A stretch of DNA of 64,000 bases from Kordiimonadales bacterium (GTDB lineage Bacteria > Pseudomonadota > Alphaproteobacteria > Sphingomonadales > Kordiimonadaceae). Below the pieces are notes generated by a model. That model worked only from the letters and a program-made list of their open reading frames with translations. It was not told the origin of the DNA and did no database searches. The position numbers were made by a program, and so were the translations under genes. The number at the start of each line of letters is the position of its first letter. Within the stretch, counting starts at the first letter, position 1. Where the stretch lies: contig WFTS01000089.1 of the NCBI GenBank assembly GCA_015485385.1, forward strand, positions 1 to 64,000, in the 5' to 3' direction. Below, piece after piece: positions 48,937-58,921 of the stretch.

Positions 48937-49449
48937 GTGATGACGTATGTTCAGAGTATTTTTAAAGGAAGCCTTTTTACTCTGGTTTTCCTTTTCTTGG
49001 CATTTACGGCTAGTTTAGCAGCAGAGGCCACCAGCACCAGCAAGACCACACCGCTTATTATATCCAAAGCAGACGGTACTCTTATCCCCTTTGAAACAGA
49101 GCTTGCGCTAACAAACAAGCAACGTGGATTGGGGCTTATGTACCGTACCGAATTAGCGCCTAACCGGGGCATGTTGTTTATATTTCGCCAAGAACAGCAG
49201 ATGAATTTCTGGATGCGGAATGTAGAAATTCCGCTGGATATTATTTTTCTCAATGCGGACGGTAGTATCATAAATATTTCGGCCATGGCAGAACCCCATA
49301 CAGATACACAGCGTCAATCTAAAGGCCCTGCTAAGGCGGTGTTTGAAATTTATGGCGGTCGCGCCGCTGAACTGGGTTTAGCCCCTGGCGACATTGTTCA
49401 CCACGCGTTGCTGGGCAATATGATAGCCAGCACACCTTCGGCCCCATAG
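48937..49449 (+). CDS. DUF192 domain-containing secreted protein
   Basis: FETELALTNKQRGLGLMYRTELAPNRGMLFIFRQEQQMNFWMRNVEIPLDIIFLNADG. Confidence 0.9.
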   Translation: MMTYVQSIFKGSLFTLVFLFLAFTASLAAEATSTSKTTPLIISKADGTLIPFETELALTNKQRGLGLMYRTELAPNRGMLFIFRQEQQMNFWMRNVEIPLDIIFLNADGSIINISAMAEPHTDTQRQSKGPAKAVFEIYGGRAAELGLAPGDIVHHALLGNMIASTPSAP

Positions 49450-49911
49450 ATGAAAATGACAGCCCGTACAGCGACACCAGAAATGGTTGTTGCCGCTCGC
49501 CCACCTGCGGGGTTTGAACCCATCACATCTACCAGTGCCTTTGGCTGGGAAAATGGTCCGATATTCGAGCGATTAAACGAAAATGGTCGCGCGCGTGGCT
49601 TTCGTGTGGCTGAGCGTCACATAAATGCCGGCGGCATGTGCCACGGGGGCATGATGATGACCTTCGCTGATATCGTGCTGGCAGCGGCAGTGAATGAAAC
49701 AGCCGAACCACCTTTCGTTACCATACGCATGACGACCGACTTTATTGATGTCGCTCTTTTGGGGGAATGGGTAGAAGGTGAAGCCATACCAACCCTTATG
49801 ACACAAGGACTGGATGACGGTGTGATACCAGTGTCTTGTCGTATCCGGGCGAACGGGCGTTTGGTGGCCTCGGCAAGTGGTTTGTTTAAACTTCTTAGGA
49901 GTCGCCGTTAG
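49450..49911 (+). CDS. PaaI-family hotdog thioesterase
   Basis: NAGGMCHGGMMMTFADIVLAAAV...TIRMTTDFIDVALLGEWVEGEA. Confidence 0.9.
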   Translation: MKMTARTATPEMVVAARPPAGFEPITSTSAFGWENGPIFERLNENGRARGFRVAERHINAGGMCHGGMMMTFADIVLAAAVNETAEPPFVTIRMTTDFIDVALLGEWVEGEAIPTLMTQGLDDGVIPVSCRIRANGRLVASASGLFKLLRSRR

Positions 49912-50066
49912 CACCCAATTGGTGATAATGGGCGGTTATTTAACCGTATGAGATATGGCTTCAAGGCCTTCAATATTGTTAGTAGGTGGGCATATACAGG
50001 TTTTTTTAAGAATTTTGATTTTTCCTCTTGCCAACCGAAGGCCAAAACCTTAGACACACCGGGCGT

Positions 50067-50143
50067 CGGGGAGTGGCGCAGCCTGGTAGCGCACCTGTTT
50101 TGGGTACAGGGGGTCGCAAGTTCGAATCTTGTCTCCCCGACCA
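50067..50143 (+). tRNA. tRNA-Pro (anticodon UGG)
   Basis: cggggag/ctccccg acceptor, cctgt-tttgggt-acagg anticodon arm, encoded CCA. Confidence 0.97.
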
Positions 50144-50197
50144 GTTATTTGGCCACCCGGTCTTGCTGGGTATTGGCTGTATTGGTTAAGAATACGA

Positions 50198-50230
50198 AAG
50201 GGCTTGGCTGCCAGGGCCAAGCCCTTTTTC
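50198..50230 (+). terminator. Terminator downstream of tRNA-Pro
   Basis: agggcttggctgccagggccaagccctttttc. Confidence 0.8.
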
Positions 50231-50273
50231 TTTTTGTGCTGGGCAGTTTTTTGCGCTAGTACCGGTTTTTTGC

Positions 50274-50350
50274 GGTCCCATAGCTCAACTGGATAGAGCA
50301 GCTCACTTCTAATGAGCAGGTTGAGGGTTCGAGTCCTTCTGGGATCGCCA
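50274..50350 (+). tRNA. tRNA-Arg (anticodon UCU)
   Basis: ggtccca/tgggatc acceptor, gctca-cttctaa-tgagc anticodon arm, encoded CCA. Confidence 0.95.
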
Positions 50351-50399
50351 TTTACTTCTTACAGCAAACCAAGGCCTTGATGTAATCAGGGCTGTGCGC

Positions 50400-51260
50400 C
50401 TAAAGCTGGCGCGCCATGCTGGTTTTTATGGCGTGTTTCGCATCTTTTAGGATGGGCCAGCCGTGGCCGGGCATTAACATGTCAAAATCATAATTCGTCA
50501 GTAACCGTTCAAACTGCGGTGTGAAAAATTCGCTCATGCGGGCTTTAATTTTCTGTGTCCTTAAATCTGCTTTTGGCATGGTCCCCGGAACCTGATTGCG
50601 CATCCATATGGGGCCTAGCCTTGCTGCGCCATAAAGCCCAATTTTCCAAATAATAAAGGATACCAGCGGCGAATTATCAATGTCGAATATTGATGTGTGA
50701 TTTTGGATGGCATCCACTGTGATGGCCACGCCTGAGCGCTGTTTTGTTGGCGTCAGGATCATAATGGCTTCTGGGTATTTCAAATTGTTAAAAGTGAATA
50801 AGGCGCTTTCTGGTATGGGGAGGTTGTCGGGCGATAGTATTTCGGGCGTGCTCTCTAAGCCTTCAGCATTAATCATGCCGTCCACGACCCAATATTTTGC
50901 ACCAAACTGTTGCACATAAAAGGCGTCATCTACTCCGTGGAAAGCCCCTAAACGCACTACATGTTTTACCTGACCAAGCTCTGCCAAGTGCGCGAGGCCC
51001 TTCTCATCAAGCCGAATGCTATTGATGATGGTTAAATCATAACCTCCCAAGTTGTTTTGGCTGCGTACAATTGTCATTGTCCGTGAATAATATAGAAATA
51101 TGCGTTCAAACAGGGGCCGGGCTGCGGTCGAAGGCATTTTTCCGCGCACCATGAAAATATCATCAGATACCGCTTGAATTGCGCTATGGCGTGCAGGGGC
51201 ACGAGGGCTGGCGGCAGGGACAGAAATAGCAGCAAAATGCGGTGTTTGGGGCGTTCCCAT
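50400..51260 (-). CDS. Hypothetical metallo-beta-lactamase-fold-like protein
   Basis: LTIINSIRLDEKGLAHLAELGQVKHVVRLGAFHGVDDAFYVQQFGAKYWVVDG resembles DUF4336-like proteins. Confidence 0.6.
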   Translation of the reverse strand: MGTPQTPHFAAISVPAASPRAPARHSAIQAVSDDIFMVRGKMPSTAARPLFERIFLYYSRTMTIVRSQNNLGGYDLTIINSIRLDEKGLAHLAELGQVKHVVRLGAFHGVDDAFYVQQFGAKYWVVDGMINAEGLESTPEILSPDNLPIPESALFTFNNLKYPEAIMILTPTKQRSGVAITVDAIQNHTSIFDIDNSPLVSFIIWKIGLYGAARLGPIWMRNQVPGTMPKADLRTQKIKARMSEFFTPQFERLLTNYDFDMLMPGHGWPILKDAKHAIKTSMARQL

Positions 51261-51322
51261 AGAGATCCTTTAACCTTGGGATAGCGGCGACTTTTTAGGG
51301 GCTATTTCCCATGCGTAAGGGG

Positions 51323-53260
51323 CTATTTCCCCATGCGCATAAGGATCTTCTCTGCATCATCCATAAGGCGGTTCATGCGATTTATCAAAGCATCGTAGGG
51401 TGCGCTATCGGCCAAATCAACGCCAGATTCCTTCAGCATTTCGTATGGTTTTTTGGACCCCCCAGCCTTTAGCACATGAATATAATCATCCCGCGCGCCT
51501 TCTTCCTGGTTCAATATACGCTCTGCGAACATTGTGCCGCCTGATATGCTTGTCGCATATTGATATACATAAAAATTATAATAGAAGTGGGGGATATAAG
51601 CCCATTCTATGGCATAGGCAGGGTCGATGGTCATTACACCTTCATCATGGCCATGATATTTGCGCAACAGCTCAAGATAAAGCTTGGTCATTTTTGCCCC
51701 CGAAAGCGCCTCGCCCGCTTCGGCCATATCATGGATGCGTAGTTCAAATTCTGCGAACATAGTTTGACGGAAAAATGTGCCCCGATAGGCTTCTAGTGCG
51801 CGGTCGATATAATAGAGCCGTTCAGCATCGGTTAGGTCTTTTGCAAGCATATATTCTTGCAGCAAGACTTCGTTTGTTGTCGAAGCTAATTCGGCCGTAA
51901 ATGTGGTGTAGCTATATGTTTCATAGGGGTTATTTTCTTTTGCGAGCATGGTATGCACCGCGTGGCCCCATTCGTGTGAAAAGGTTGAGACATCCTCAAA
52001 ACCTTTGTTGAAATTCAACAAGACATAGGGATGTTCGTCATAGCCTGCACCTTGCATATATGCGCCTGAGCGCTTGCCCGGTTGTGGGTAAACATGCATC
52101 CAGTTTCCGGCAAAGCCGGTTTTCAATTTTTCCAGATAATCGTCTCCAAAAGGGGCAAGGCTTTCAAGGGCTAATGTCTTGGCATCCTCAAGTGAAAACT
52201 CCCGGTCAAGCTGTGTTGTCTCGGGGTAAATGTCATAATAATGCAAGTCTTTCAGGCCCATGATGCGCTGGCGTAATTTCAAATAACGGTGCATTGAAGC
52301 AAGATTATCATTCGCCGCTTTAACAAGGGTGCGGTACACGCTAGACGGCACATTGCTGTTGGCAACAGAGCGGTCTACACTGCTTTTGTATTTGCGGGAT
52401 TTGGTCGCAAAAATATGACCCTGCACAAGCGTATCAAGGGTTTGCCCAAAGACAGCCTCATAGGTTTTCCATGTTTCCCAAAAGGTATCAAACACCAGTT
52501 TGCGGTCTTGACGGTTCTGGACCGCACGGTATTTGCTGTATGCAGATTGATTCAGGGTAATTTCTTCGCCTGTTGAAAGCGTGATTTTAGGCCATGGAAT
52601 GCTGGCATTTGCAAGCAGTGAATAGATACGCTGAGCCCCGCCTGTCACTTGTGAACTGTTGGCGAGAACGCCTTCGGCCTCGATGCCAAGGGTATGCTCA
52701 GCCCGCTCAAGTGTGTCACGCAGATTAAAGGCATGTTTTTCCAGCTTAGGCTCTTGCGTGATAAAGCCTTCAATGCGGTCGCTGCCGATTGCGAGGATTT
52801 CAGGCGACATATAAGCTGTAACCTGCCCAAATTTTGCGAACACAGCACGCGCTAGGCCCACGCGTTCTTGGGCTTTGGCATCTCGTAAATCTTCGTCGCC
52901 GTTCAGGCTTGCATAGATAAACATGCGGGCTGTGTCTTTTTGCATGGCTGAGACAGCATCTAAAGCCTCAAGCAGAGAAGCCGGGCTTTCCCCAAGCGTG
53001 CCTTTAAACCGCGCAAGTGTTTCCACTTCGGCGGAAAGCCGCTTTTGCTCGGCCTGCCACGCATCAACATTTGCATAGAGGTCAGCCAGTTGCCAGCGGA
53101 TTTGATCAGGCTGGTCCTCAGCCATGCTAGGGGCCGTGATAACCAGTGCGATCATAGCCGTAGAGGCGAACAGCGCCGCGACCGACTTTGGAATTGATAT
53201 GGACATGCGAAACTTCCCCGGGATTTTTAAGATGTCTATTTTTCTGCGCCATTTTGGCAT
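51323..53260 (-). CDS. pepF: Oligoendopeptidase F-type M3 metallopeptidase with signal peptide
   Basis: FSHEWGHAVHTM zinc motif; MSISIPKSVAALFASTAMIALVITAPSMAEDQ signal-like N-terminus (internal start near 53206 likely). Confidence 0.9.
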   Translation of the reverse strand: MPKWRRKIDILKIPGKFRMSISIPKSVAALFASTAMIALVITAPSMAEDQPDQIRWQLADLYANVDAWQAEQKRLSAEVETLARFKGTLGESPASLLEALDAVSAMQKDTARMFIYASLNGDEDLRDAKAQERVGLARAVFAKFGQVTAYMSPEILAIGSDRIEGFITQEPKLEKHAFNLRDTLERAEHTLGIEAEGVLANSSQVTGGAQRIYSLLANASIPWPKITLSTGEEITLNQSAYSKYRAVQNRQDRKLVFDTFWETWKTYEAVFGQTLDTLVQGHIFATKSRKYKSSVDRSVANSNVPSSVYRTLVKAANDNLASMHRYLKLRQRIMGLKDLHYYDIYPETTQLDREFSLEDAKTLALESLAPFGDDYLEKLKTGFAGNWMHVYPQPGKRSGAYMQGAGYDEHPYVLLNFNKGFEDVSTFSHEWGHAVHTMLAKENNPYETYSYTTFTAELASTTNEVLLQEYMLAKDLTDAERLYYIDRALEAYRGTFFRQTMFAEFELRIHDMAEAGEALSGAKMTKLYLELLRKYHGHDEGVMTIDPAYAIEWAYIPHFYYNFYVYQYATSISGGTMFAERILNQEEGARDDYIHVLKAGGSKKPYEMLKESGVDLADSAPYDALINRMNRLMDDAEKILMRMGK

Positions 53261-53476
53261 TTAACGGAAAAAGGGCAACCAAACTATAGTTGAAGTCCCT
53301 TCTTTGGGGGCATAAATCTATAGTGCTTTCAACCATAAATTCCCCATTTGAGATCAGCCCCATTTTTATGATGACAACGGTCGCGACTGCACCCCGCCAG
53401 CTTTCAGGCGAAGCCTACGCGGGGTTTGAGCACCACGTCACACGTCACATGTCAGTAAAGCTTAGTTGGAAAGACT

Positions 53477-54571
53477 TTAGATCACCCGGTCGCTGATCAA
53501 TTCTTTCACGGCCACAGCTTTGATGAGGCAATAAACGTTTGAGCCGACTTTTAAATTCATACCTTTGCAGGATTTCAGCGTGATGCGACTTTCAAGACGT
53601 TGGCCAGATTTTATAAGGCTTAGCCGAATGAGCGCATCATTGGGACGCCGCTCGATAGATGTGATCTCGGCTTCTAGTTGATTTAAGACGCTGATACCTT
53701 CCAAGTGGGTGGGTGATAAGGCGATATCCCGTGCGAGGATACGCAGCCTCATATCAGCGCCCAAGGGTTCATTATCGTCGGCAATATACAAAAGATCGCC
53801 GCCAATGTTGGCCACCAGCAAAGTGTCTTCACGCCCTGATATAGTTGCGTTCACAAGGCTGCCTGCATCATCAACACCAAGAAGTTCAGCCGTTTTCGGC
53901 GCGGAGAGGACCTGTTCAACCGATCCCGTTATCTGGATATGGCCTTTATCGACCAAAACAGCATGGTCAGCTGCGAAAAGCATTTCCTCTAGTTGGTGTG
54001 TGATCAACAGCACAGGGGTATTGCTGCTATGTGCGAGGCGCCGGATCAACTGCATTATCTCACGGCGGCGTTTCGGGTCTAAGCCGTTCATAGGCTCGTC
54101 AAGGATCAAAAGCCTTGGTTTGGCAGCCATTGCCCGCACGATGGCAACCCGGCGAGCCTCGCCGCCCGAGAGGCTGGCTGGCATGCGTGATAGCAGGTGA
54201 CCCGTCCCTGTGATCTCGTGCAGCTCTGCGTGCTCAGTTGCGGTCATAGCACTGCCCAAGGCTATATTGTCTGCCACTGTGAGCGTCGGGAATAAGGCTG
54301 GGTCTTGCATCACAAAACCAACTTGGCGCTTTGATGCCGGAACAAATTTGCCGCTTTGACTATCAAGGAGCGTCTGACCAAAAAGCGAAATGCAGCCTGT
54401 TGCTGTGGTGTTCAGGCCTGCAAAAATACGGGCAAGTGTGGTTTTGCCTGCACCCGAAGGGCCAATAAGCGCGGTTACGCCGGGCAGAATATCAAATGTG
54501 GCCGATGCCGCGACGTTGCCCATTTGCCAACGGATATCAAGATGGGCGCTTGGCTGCTGTTGTGAGGTCAT
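53477..54571 (-). CDS. modC: Molybdate ABC transporter ATP-binding protein
   Basis: ALIGPSGAGKTTLARIFAGL, LSGGEARRVAIVRAMAAKPRLLILDEPMNGLDP, C-terminal TOBE-like domain. Confidence 0.85.
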   Translation of the reverse strand: MTSQQQPSAHLDIRWQMGNVAASATFDILPGVTALIGPSGAGKTTLARIFAGLNTTATGCISLFGQTLLDSQSGKFVPASKRQVGFVMQDPALFPTLTVADNIALGSAMTATEHAELHEITGTGHLLSRMPASLSGGEARRVAIVRAMAAKPRLLILDEPMNGLDPKRRREIMQLIRRLAHSSNTPVLLITHQLEEMLFAADHAVLVDKGHIQITGSVEQVLSAPKTAELLGVDDAGSLVNATISGREDTLLVANIGGDLLYIADDNEPLGADMRLRILARDIALSPTHLEGISVLNQLEAEITSIERRPNDALIRLSLIKSGQRLESRITLKSCKGMNLKVGSNVYCLIKAVAVKELISDRVI

Positions 54572-55257
54572 GGCCTTTCCTCACGCCGCTGTTTTGCCCG
54601 CCGTGACAACCATTCAGAGGCCGCGAGACTAAGAAGAGCCGGAATGAGACATAAAAGTGCAAGCCGTGCCGCAGCATCTTCACCGCCGGGGGCTTGCGCA
54701 GCGCTGTAAAGTGCAAGTGGCAGGGTTTGGGTTAGGCCGGGGATATTAGCTGCGAAGGTGATGGTGGCACCAAATTCACCAATGGCCCGTGCGAAACCAA
54801 GCACCGAGCCTGAGAGGGTACCTGTATAGGCCAAAGGCAAACTGATACGCTTGAACCTTGTCCAGCCGCCCACACCTAATGTGGCTGCTACATCTCTGTA
54901 GGCTGTGGGTTCGGCTTCAAAGGCTTGGCGGATACTGCGTACCATCAAGGGAAAAGCCATCACTCCGCTGGCGATTGCTGCTCCTTGCCACTTAAAGGCA
55001 GGGCTGAGACCAATGTTAGCCAACCATGCGCCAAGCCCGCCGGTTGGGGCTAAAGTGATCAGTAGCAAATATCCAACAACAACAGGCGGCACAACAAGGG
55101 GAATATGGATAAGTGTATCAACTAAAATTTTGCCGCGAAACTCACTGTGCGCCAGCCAATATGCCACAGCGATTGCAAACGGCAGGGCAACTGCCGTTGC
55201 CGTTAATGCAACTTTTAAACTTAGGCTTAGGGCCTCGATTTCGACAAGGCTAAGCAT
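54568..55257 (-). CDS. modB: Molybdate ABC transporter permease
   Basis: EALSLSLKVALTATAVALPFAIAVAYWLAHSEFRGK...RSIRQAFEAEPTAYRDVAATLGVGGWTRFKRISLPLA...GFARAIGEFGATITFAANIPG. Confidence 0.9.
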   Translation of the reverse strand: MLSLVEIEALSLSLKVALTATAVALPFAIAVAYWLAHSEFRGKILVDTLIHIPLVVPPVVVGYLLLITLAPTGGLGAWLANIGLSPAFKWQGAAIASGVMAFPLMVRSIRQAFEAEPTAYRDVAATLGVGGWTRFKRISLPLAYTGTLSGSVLGFARAIGEFGATITFAANIPGLTQTLPLALYSAAQAPGGEDAAARLALLCLIPALLSLAASEWLSRRAKQRREERP

Positions 55258-56441
55258 CAGCCCTCCAGATGAGCGCTATAGCGTTTCAGAGCTGTATCAA
55301 GGTCTGTGATCAAGTCATCTGCGTCTTCAAGTCCGATATGCAAACGGAGCAAAGGACCGCTTGATGTCCACTGCGTTGCCGTGCGGCAAGTCCGTGGGTC
55401 GCTTGGTGTAATCAGACTTTCATAGCCGCCCCAACTGAAGCCCATTTTAAACAGTTCCATGTCATCGACCAAAACGGCGGTATCTGCATAGTCACCGCGC
55501 TTGAGTGTGACCGAAAACAAGCCGCAAGAGCCCGCAAAGTCGCGAGCCCATATCGCGTGGCCGGGGCAGTTTTCAAACGCCGGGTGTAATATTTGATCAA
55601 TCTCAGCATGGTCTGCAAGCCACGCTGCAATTTTCAGGGCGCTTTCTTCATGCTGCTTTAGGCGTACCCCTAGTGTTCTGAGGCCCCTCAGAGCAAGGGC
55701 AGCATCATCAGGGGAAACCGTTTGGCCCAACTGAAAAGCTGTGTGTTGCAATTTTTTGAACGTGCGTTTGTTCGCCGTGGCACTGCCCATCATAATATCC
55801 GAATGGCCGCCAATATATTTGGTGACAGCATGGACGCTGATATCTGCCCCCATATCTAATGGGTTCAAAAGTAAAGGCGTAGCCCATGTGTTGTCGGTGA
55901 TTACATAAGCGCCAATGTCTTTTGCCGCCGCAATGATTGCAGGTAAATCTTGAACTTCAAAGGTCAGCGATCCGGGCGTTTCTGTTACAACAACTGTTGT
56001 GTTGGATTTAAACAGGTTTTTAATGTCGGCGCCGACTAGCGGGTCATAATAGCTGGTTTCAACACCCATTGTTTTTAAAAATCCATCCGCAAATCCGCGT
56101 GTTGGCTGATAGGCGCTGTCCGTGATTAATATATGGTCGCCAGATTTTACACAGGCTAAAATCGCACCAGTAACAGCCGCGATACCACTTGGGTAAAGCG
56201 TTGTGCCTTCCCCGTGCTCTAGTCCTGTTATGGCATCTGCAAGCGCCCAGTGTGTTGGGGTGCCCTTACGGCCATAAAATAGTTTTTGCGCTGCAGGATT
56301 TTTTGAGCGTTCAAGCATTTCACTATAGCTGGAAAATAAACAGGTTGAGGCTCGGTAAATCGGCGGATTTACGATCCCGTGGGTCCATTCTTTTTTGCGG
56401 CCAGCGGTAACAAGCTCGGTATCGATTTGTTTTTTTGCCAT
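55257..56441 (-). CDS. metC: Cystathionine beta-lyase
   Basis: YGRKGTPTHWALADAITGLEHGEGTTLYPSGIAAVTGAILA...SVHAVTKYIGGHSDIMMG. Confidence 0.93.
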   Translation of the reverse strand: MAKKQIDTELVTAGRKKEWTHGIVNPPIYRASTCLFSSYSEMLERSKNPAAQKLFYGRKGTPTHWALADAITGLEHGEGTTLYPSGIAAVTGAILACVKSGDHILITDSAYQPTRGFADGFLKTMGVETSYYDPLVGADIKNLFKSNTTVVVTETPGSLTFEVQDLPAIIAAAKDIGAYVITDNTWATPLLLNPLDMGADISVHAVTKYIGGHSDIMMGSATANKRTFKKLQHTAFQLGQTVSPDDAALALRGLRTLGVRLKQHEESALKIAAWLADHAEIDQILHPAFENCPGHAIWARDFAGSCGLFSVTLKRGDYADTAVLVDDMELFKMGFSWGGYESLITPSDPRTCRTATQWTSSGPLLRLHIGLEDADDLITDLDTALKRYSAHLEG

Positions 56442-56476
56442 GGTATTCTCGTCGGTTTCAAAGGGTATTATCGCGG

Positions 56477-57319
56477 TTATGCGGTTTCAATCGGCAGCGC
56501 TTGATCTGCTCCCCATTCGCTCCATGAACCATCATAAATTGGGGTGTTCCAATAGCCTAACTGCGCGAACGCCAGTGCGATGCAACAGGCCGTAACGCCA
56601 GAGCCACAACTAGCAGCGATTGGGGCGCTTGGATCAATCCCTGCGTCCATAAGGGTCGCTTCAAGCCCGGCGTTGGTCATCAGGGTGCCGTCAAGTGCAT
56701 ATAAATCGGCATAAGGTAAGTTTAGCGCACCGGGGATATGGCCTGCCCGCAGACCGGGGCGCGGCTCTGCCGCCTTGCCTGCGAAACGTCCTGGGGCACG
56801 GGCATCAATGATCAGGCGGTTTTTCTCGCTCAAATTGGATAGAACATCCTCTTTCGTGAAATATAGCGCCGGGTTATAGCGTGCTTTATAGGTTGCCTTT
56901 TTGATCTGGGGCGCCCCCGTTTCAACCGGACGCTTTTGGGCTTTCCATTTTTGGAAACCACCGTTTAAGACATAGACATTCTTGTGTCCCATGATCCGGA
57001 ACATCCACCAACCCCTAGCAGCCGTGCGGAAATCGCTGTTATCATAAATGATAATTTTGCTGTTGTTTGAGACACCAAGCGCTGCCACTGCCGCAGAAAA
57101 ATCAGCTTCGTTGGGCAGTGTTTGGGGTTGCTCTGATGTTGGGTCTGTGATTTTTTCAAAATCAAAGCGACGCGCCCCGGGTATATGGGCCGCTGCAAAT
57201 TCTGTGTCTGCATCCCGCCCACTGGCGGGTAGGTGCATACTTGCGTCTAAAATAACCAAGCCGTTGCGTGTTAAATTATTGGCAAGCCAATCTGTGCTTT
57301 TGAGGGGGGAATTTGCCAT
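56477..57319 (-). CDS. sseA: 3-mercaptopyruvate/thiosulfate sulfurtransferase
   Basis: Two rhodanese domains; active loop ASCGSGVTACCIALAF. Start set at MANSPLKSTDWLAN. Confidence 0.93.
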   Translation of the reverse strand: MANSPLKSTDWLANNLTRNGLVILDASMHLPASGRDADTEFAAAHIPGARRFDFEKITDPTSEQPQTLPNEADFSAAVAALGVSNNSKIIIYDNSDFRTAARGWWMFRIMGHKNVYVLNGGFQKWKAQKRPVETGAPQIKKATYKARYNPALYFTKEDVLSNLSEKNRLIIDARAPGRFAGKAAEPRPGLRAGHIPGALNLPYADLYALDGTLMTNAGLEATLMDAGIDPSAPIAASCGSGVTACCIALAFAQLGYWNTPIYDGSWSEWGADQALPIETA

Positions 57320-57485
57320 CTGAAATCCAGTGCTTATGGTTTGTTTCCAGCAGTTTAGGCTTGGGCGCAGAAAGTTACAATGCACCAAATTTGCACGGGG
57401 TGATAAATCGAATTGAACAGCCGTTTTTTATGTGGGCACAAACGCAGTCTACCGATGAAACGGGATCCGCGTATGATTTTCATAT

Positions 57486-57512
57486 GAAAAAGGGCGCCAA
57501 AAGGCACCCTTG
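57486..57512 (-). terminator. Terminator downstream of hspQ
   Basis: Minus strand AAGGGTGCCTTTTGGCGCCCTTTTTC. Confidence 0.7.
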
Positions 57513-57544
57513 ATCATCCTTGTTAGACAAGGAAGGGGGAGGGG

Positions 57545-57871
57545 TTAATTCATAATAACGCGACTTGCGATATCGCCGCTGCTTCGTGTACGAAATAGCC
57601 TGTTCATCAAAGGGTGCTCGAAACTCTCGGTTTCACGGCATGGCATCAGGTTTTCTTCCGCCACATAGGTTGTGTGTTTTTCTCCATCTACCAGAATATG
57701 GTACCATGGCCGGTTTTTAGGAGGGTGCGTCTCTGCCATAACCTCATACCATTCTGGGGATTGGCTGAAGGTCGCATCTACATCAAAAATCAGGCCTCTG
57801 TATCCAAATCTGCGGTGGCGAACCACTTGTCCGGGGCCAAATTGGGCTATTTGCGTGTGTATTTTTGACAT
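57545..57871 (-). CDS. hspQ: Heat shock protein HspQ
   Basis: FGPGQVVRHRRFGYRGLIFDVDATFSQSPEWYEVMAETHPPKNRPWYHILVDGEKHTTYVAEENL. Confidence 0.95.
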   Translation of the reverse strand: MSKIHTQIAQFGPGQVVRHRRFGYRGLIFDVDATFSQSPEWYEVMAETHPPKNRPWYHILVDGEKHTTYVAEENLMPCRETESFEHPLMNRLFRTRSSGDIASRVIMN

Positions 57872-58162
57872 TGTCTTTCTCCTTGTCTGTCGATCTGGTT
57901 ACACCTCAATCCATCGACAGGATTTTCTTCTAAAATCCCAAAACCATTTCTTGGTTTATGCCCTTTATCTTACAAGACGTGCCTTAACATTTGCTGAACG
58001 AAAATAACAATTTCGTTAATGTTTGAGTAATTATATTTCATATACTTGGGAATTTTTATGGGGACTTTCAAGGGTTTGGGGCGCTCTGCGGATTTGTTTT
58101 GACAAGCGTTAGCCAAGCGCGCATAGCCTTAAAGAAGGCCAAGAGAAAACAGAGATAGAAGC

Positions 58163-58627
58163 ATGAGCAAAGAAATTTATCAGGGATTAGAACAGCTTGG
58201 GAAACAAGGCAAAGCCCCCACTTCTCCGGAGGAGGCCGTTCTGGAATATGTGCCAAACCCACGCGCGGGCACCAATTATTTAGTGCGCTTTACGTGTCCG
58301 GAATTTACAAGCCTTTGCCCCGTTACCGGCCAACCTGATTTTGCGCATTTGATGCTGGATTATGTGCCGGGCGATACGCTGGTGGAAAGCAAGAGCTTAA
58401 AGCTGTTTTTACAGTCTTTCCGCAATCATGCTGCGTTCCATGAAGATTGCACGGTTGGTATTGCAGAAAGGCTTGTTGCCGAGATGAAACCAAAATGGCT
58501 TCGCTTTGCTGGATACTGGTATCCACGCGGAGGTATTCCGATCGACGTTTTTTTTCAGACAGGTCAAGCCCCCGAGGATGTCTGGGTGCCAGACCAAGCC
58601 GTACCAAATTATCGGGGCAGGGGGTAA
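58163..58627 (+). CDS. queF: NADPH-dependent 7-cyano-7-deazaguanine reductase (preQ1 synthesis)
   Basis: [54 protein letters not shown]. Confidence 0.97.
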   Translation: MSKEIYQGLEQLGKQGKAPTSPEEAVLEYVPNPRAGTNYLVRFTCPEFTSLCPVTGQPDFAHLMLDYVPGDTLVESKSLKLFLQSFRNHAAFHEDCTVGIAERLVAEMKPKWLRFAGYWYPRGGIPIDVFFQTGQAPEDVWVPDQAVPNYRGRG

Positions 58628-58676
58628 GGCGATCTGCCAACAGCCCGTCGCTTGGCCAACTTGCGATTTTTTGAAG

Positions 58677-58910
58677 CTGTCATGCCGGGCTTGACCCGGG
58701 ATACATGTTTAACATCCAGCGTTACGCTACAGATGGCCCCCGCATCAAGTGCGGGGTGACAATTTCTGCATGCGGGGTTGCAAGGATTCTGCTTACGGCG
58801 TGACAATTTGTCTACTACGGCGTGACAGCTTTTCTACCTACAGCGTGACAAGTTTTATGCGTGCAGGATGACAGCTTTTCTGGCTACGGTGTGACAGTTT
58901 TTCTGCCTTT
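58677..58910. repeat. REP-like palindromes followed by about five 23-bp degenerate tandem units ((g)ctacggcgtgacagcttttct)
   Basis: tgccgggcttgacccggga and ccccgcatcaagtgcgggg palindromes; repeated ctacggcgtgaca-type units. Confidence 0.85.
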
Positions 58911-58921
58911 GATTTGCGGCC

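Noticed and set aside
49948-50259. 103-aa plus ORF
   Set aside because: Runs through tRNA-Pro and its terminator; [26 protein letters not shown] is a classic mis-translated tRNA.
58792-58907. CRISPR array
   Set aside because: Degenerate contiguous repeats with no spacers.
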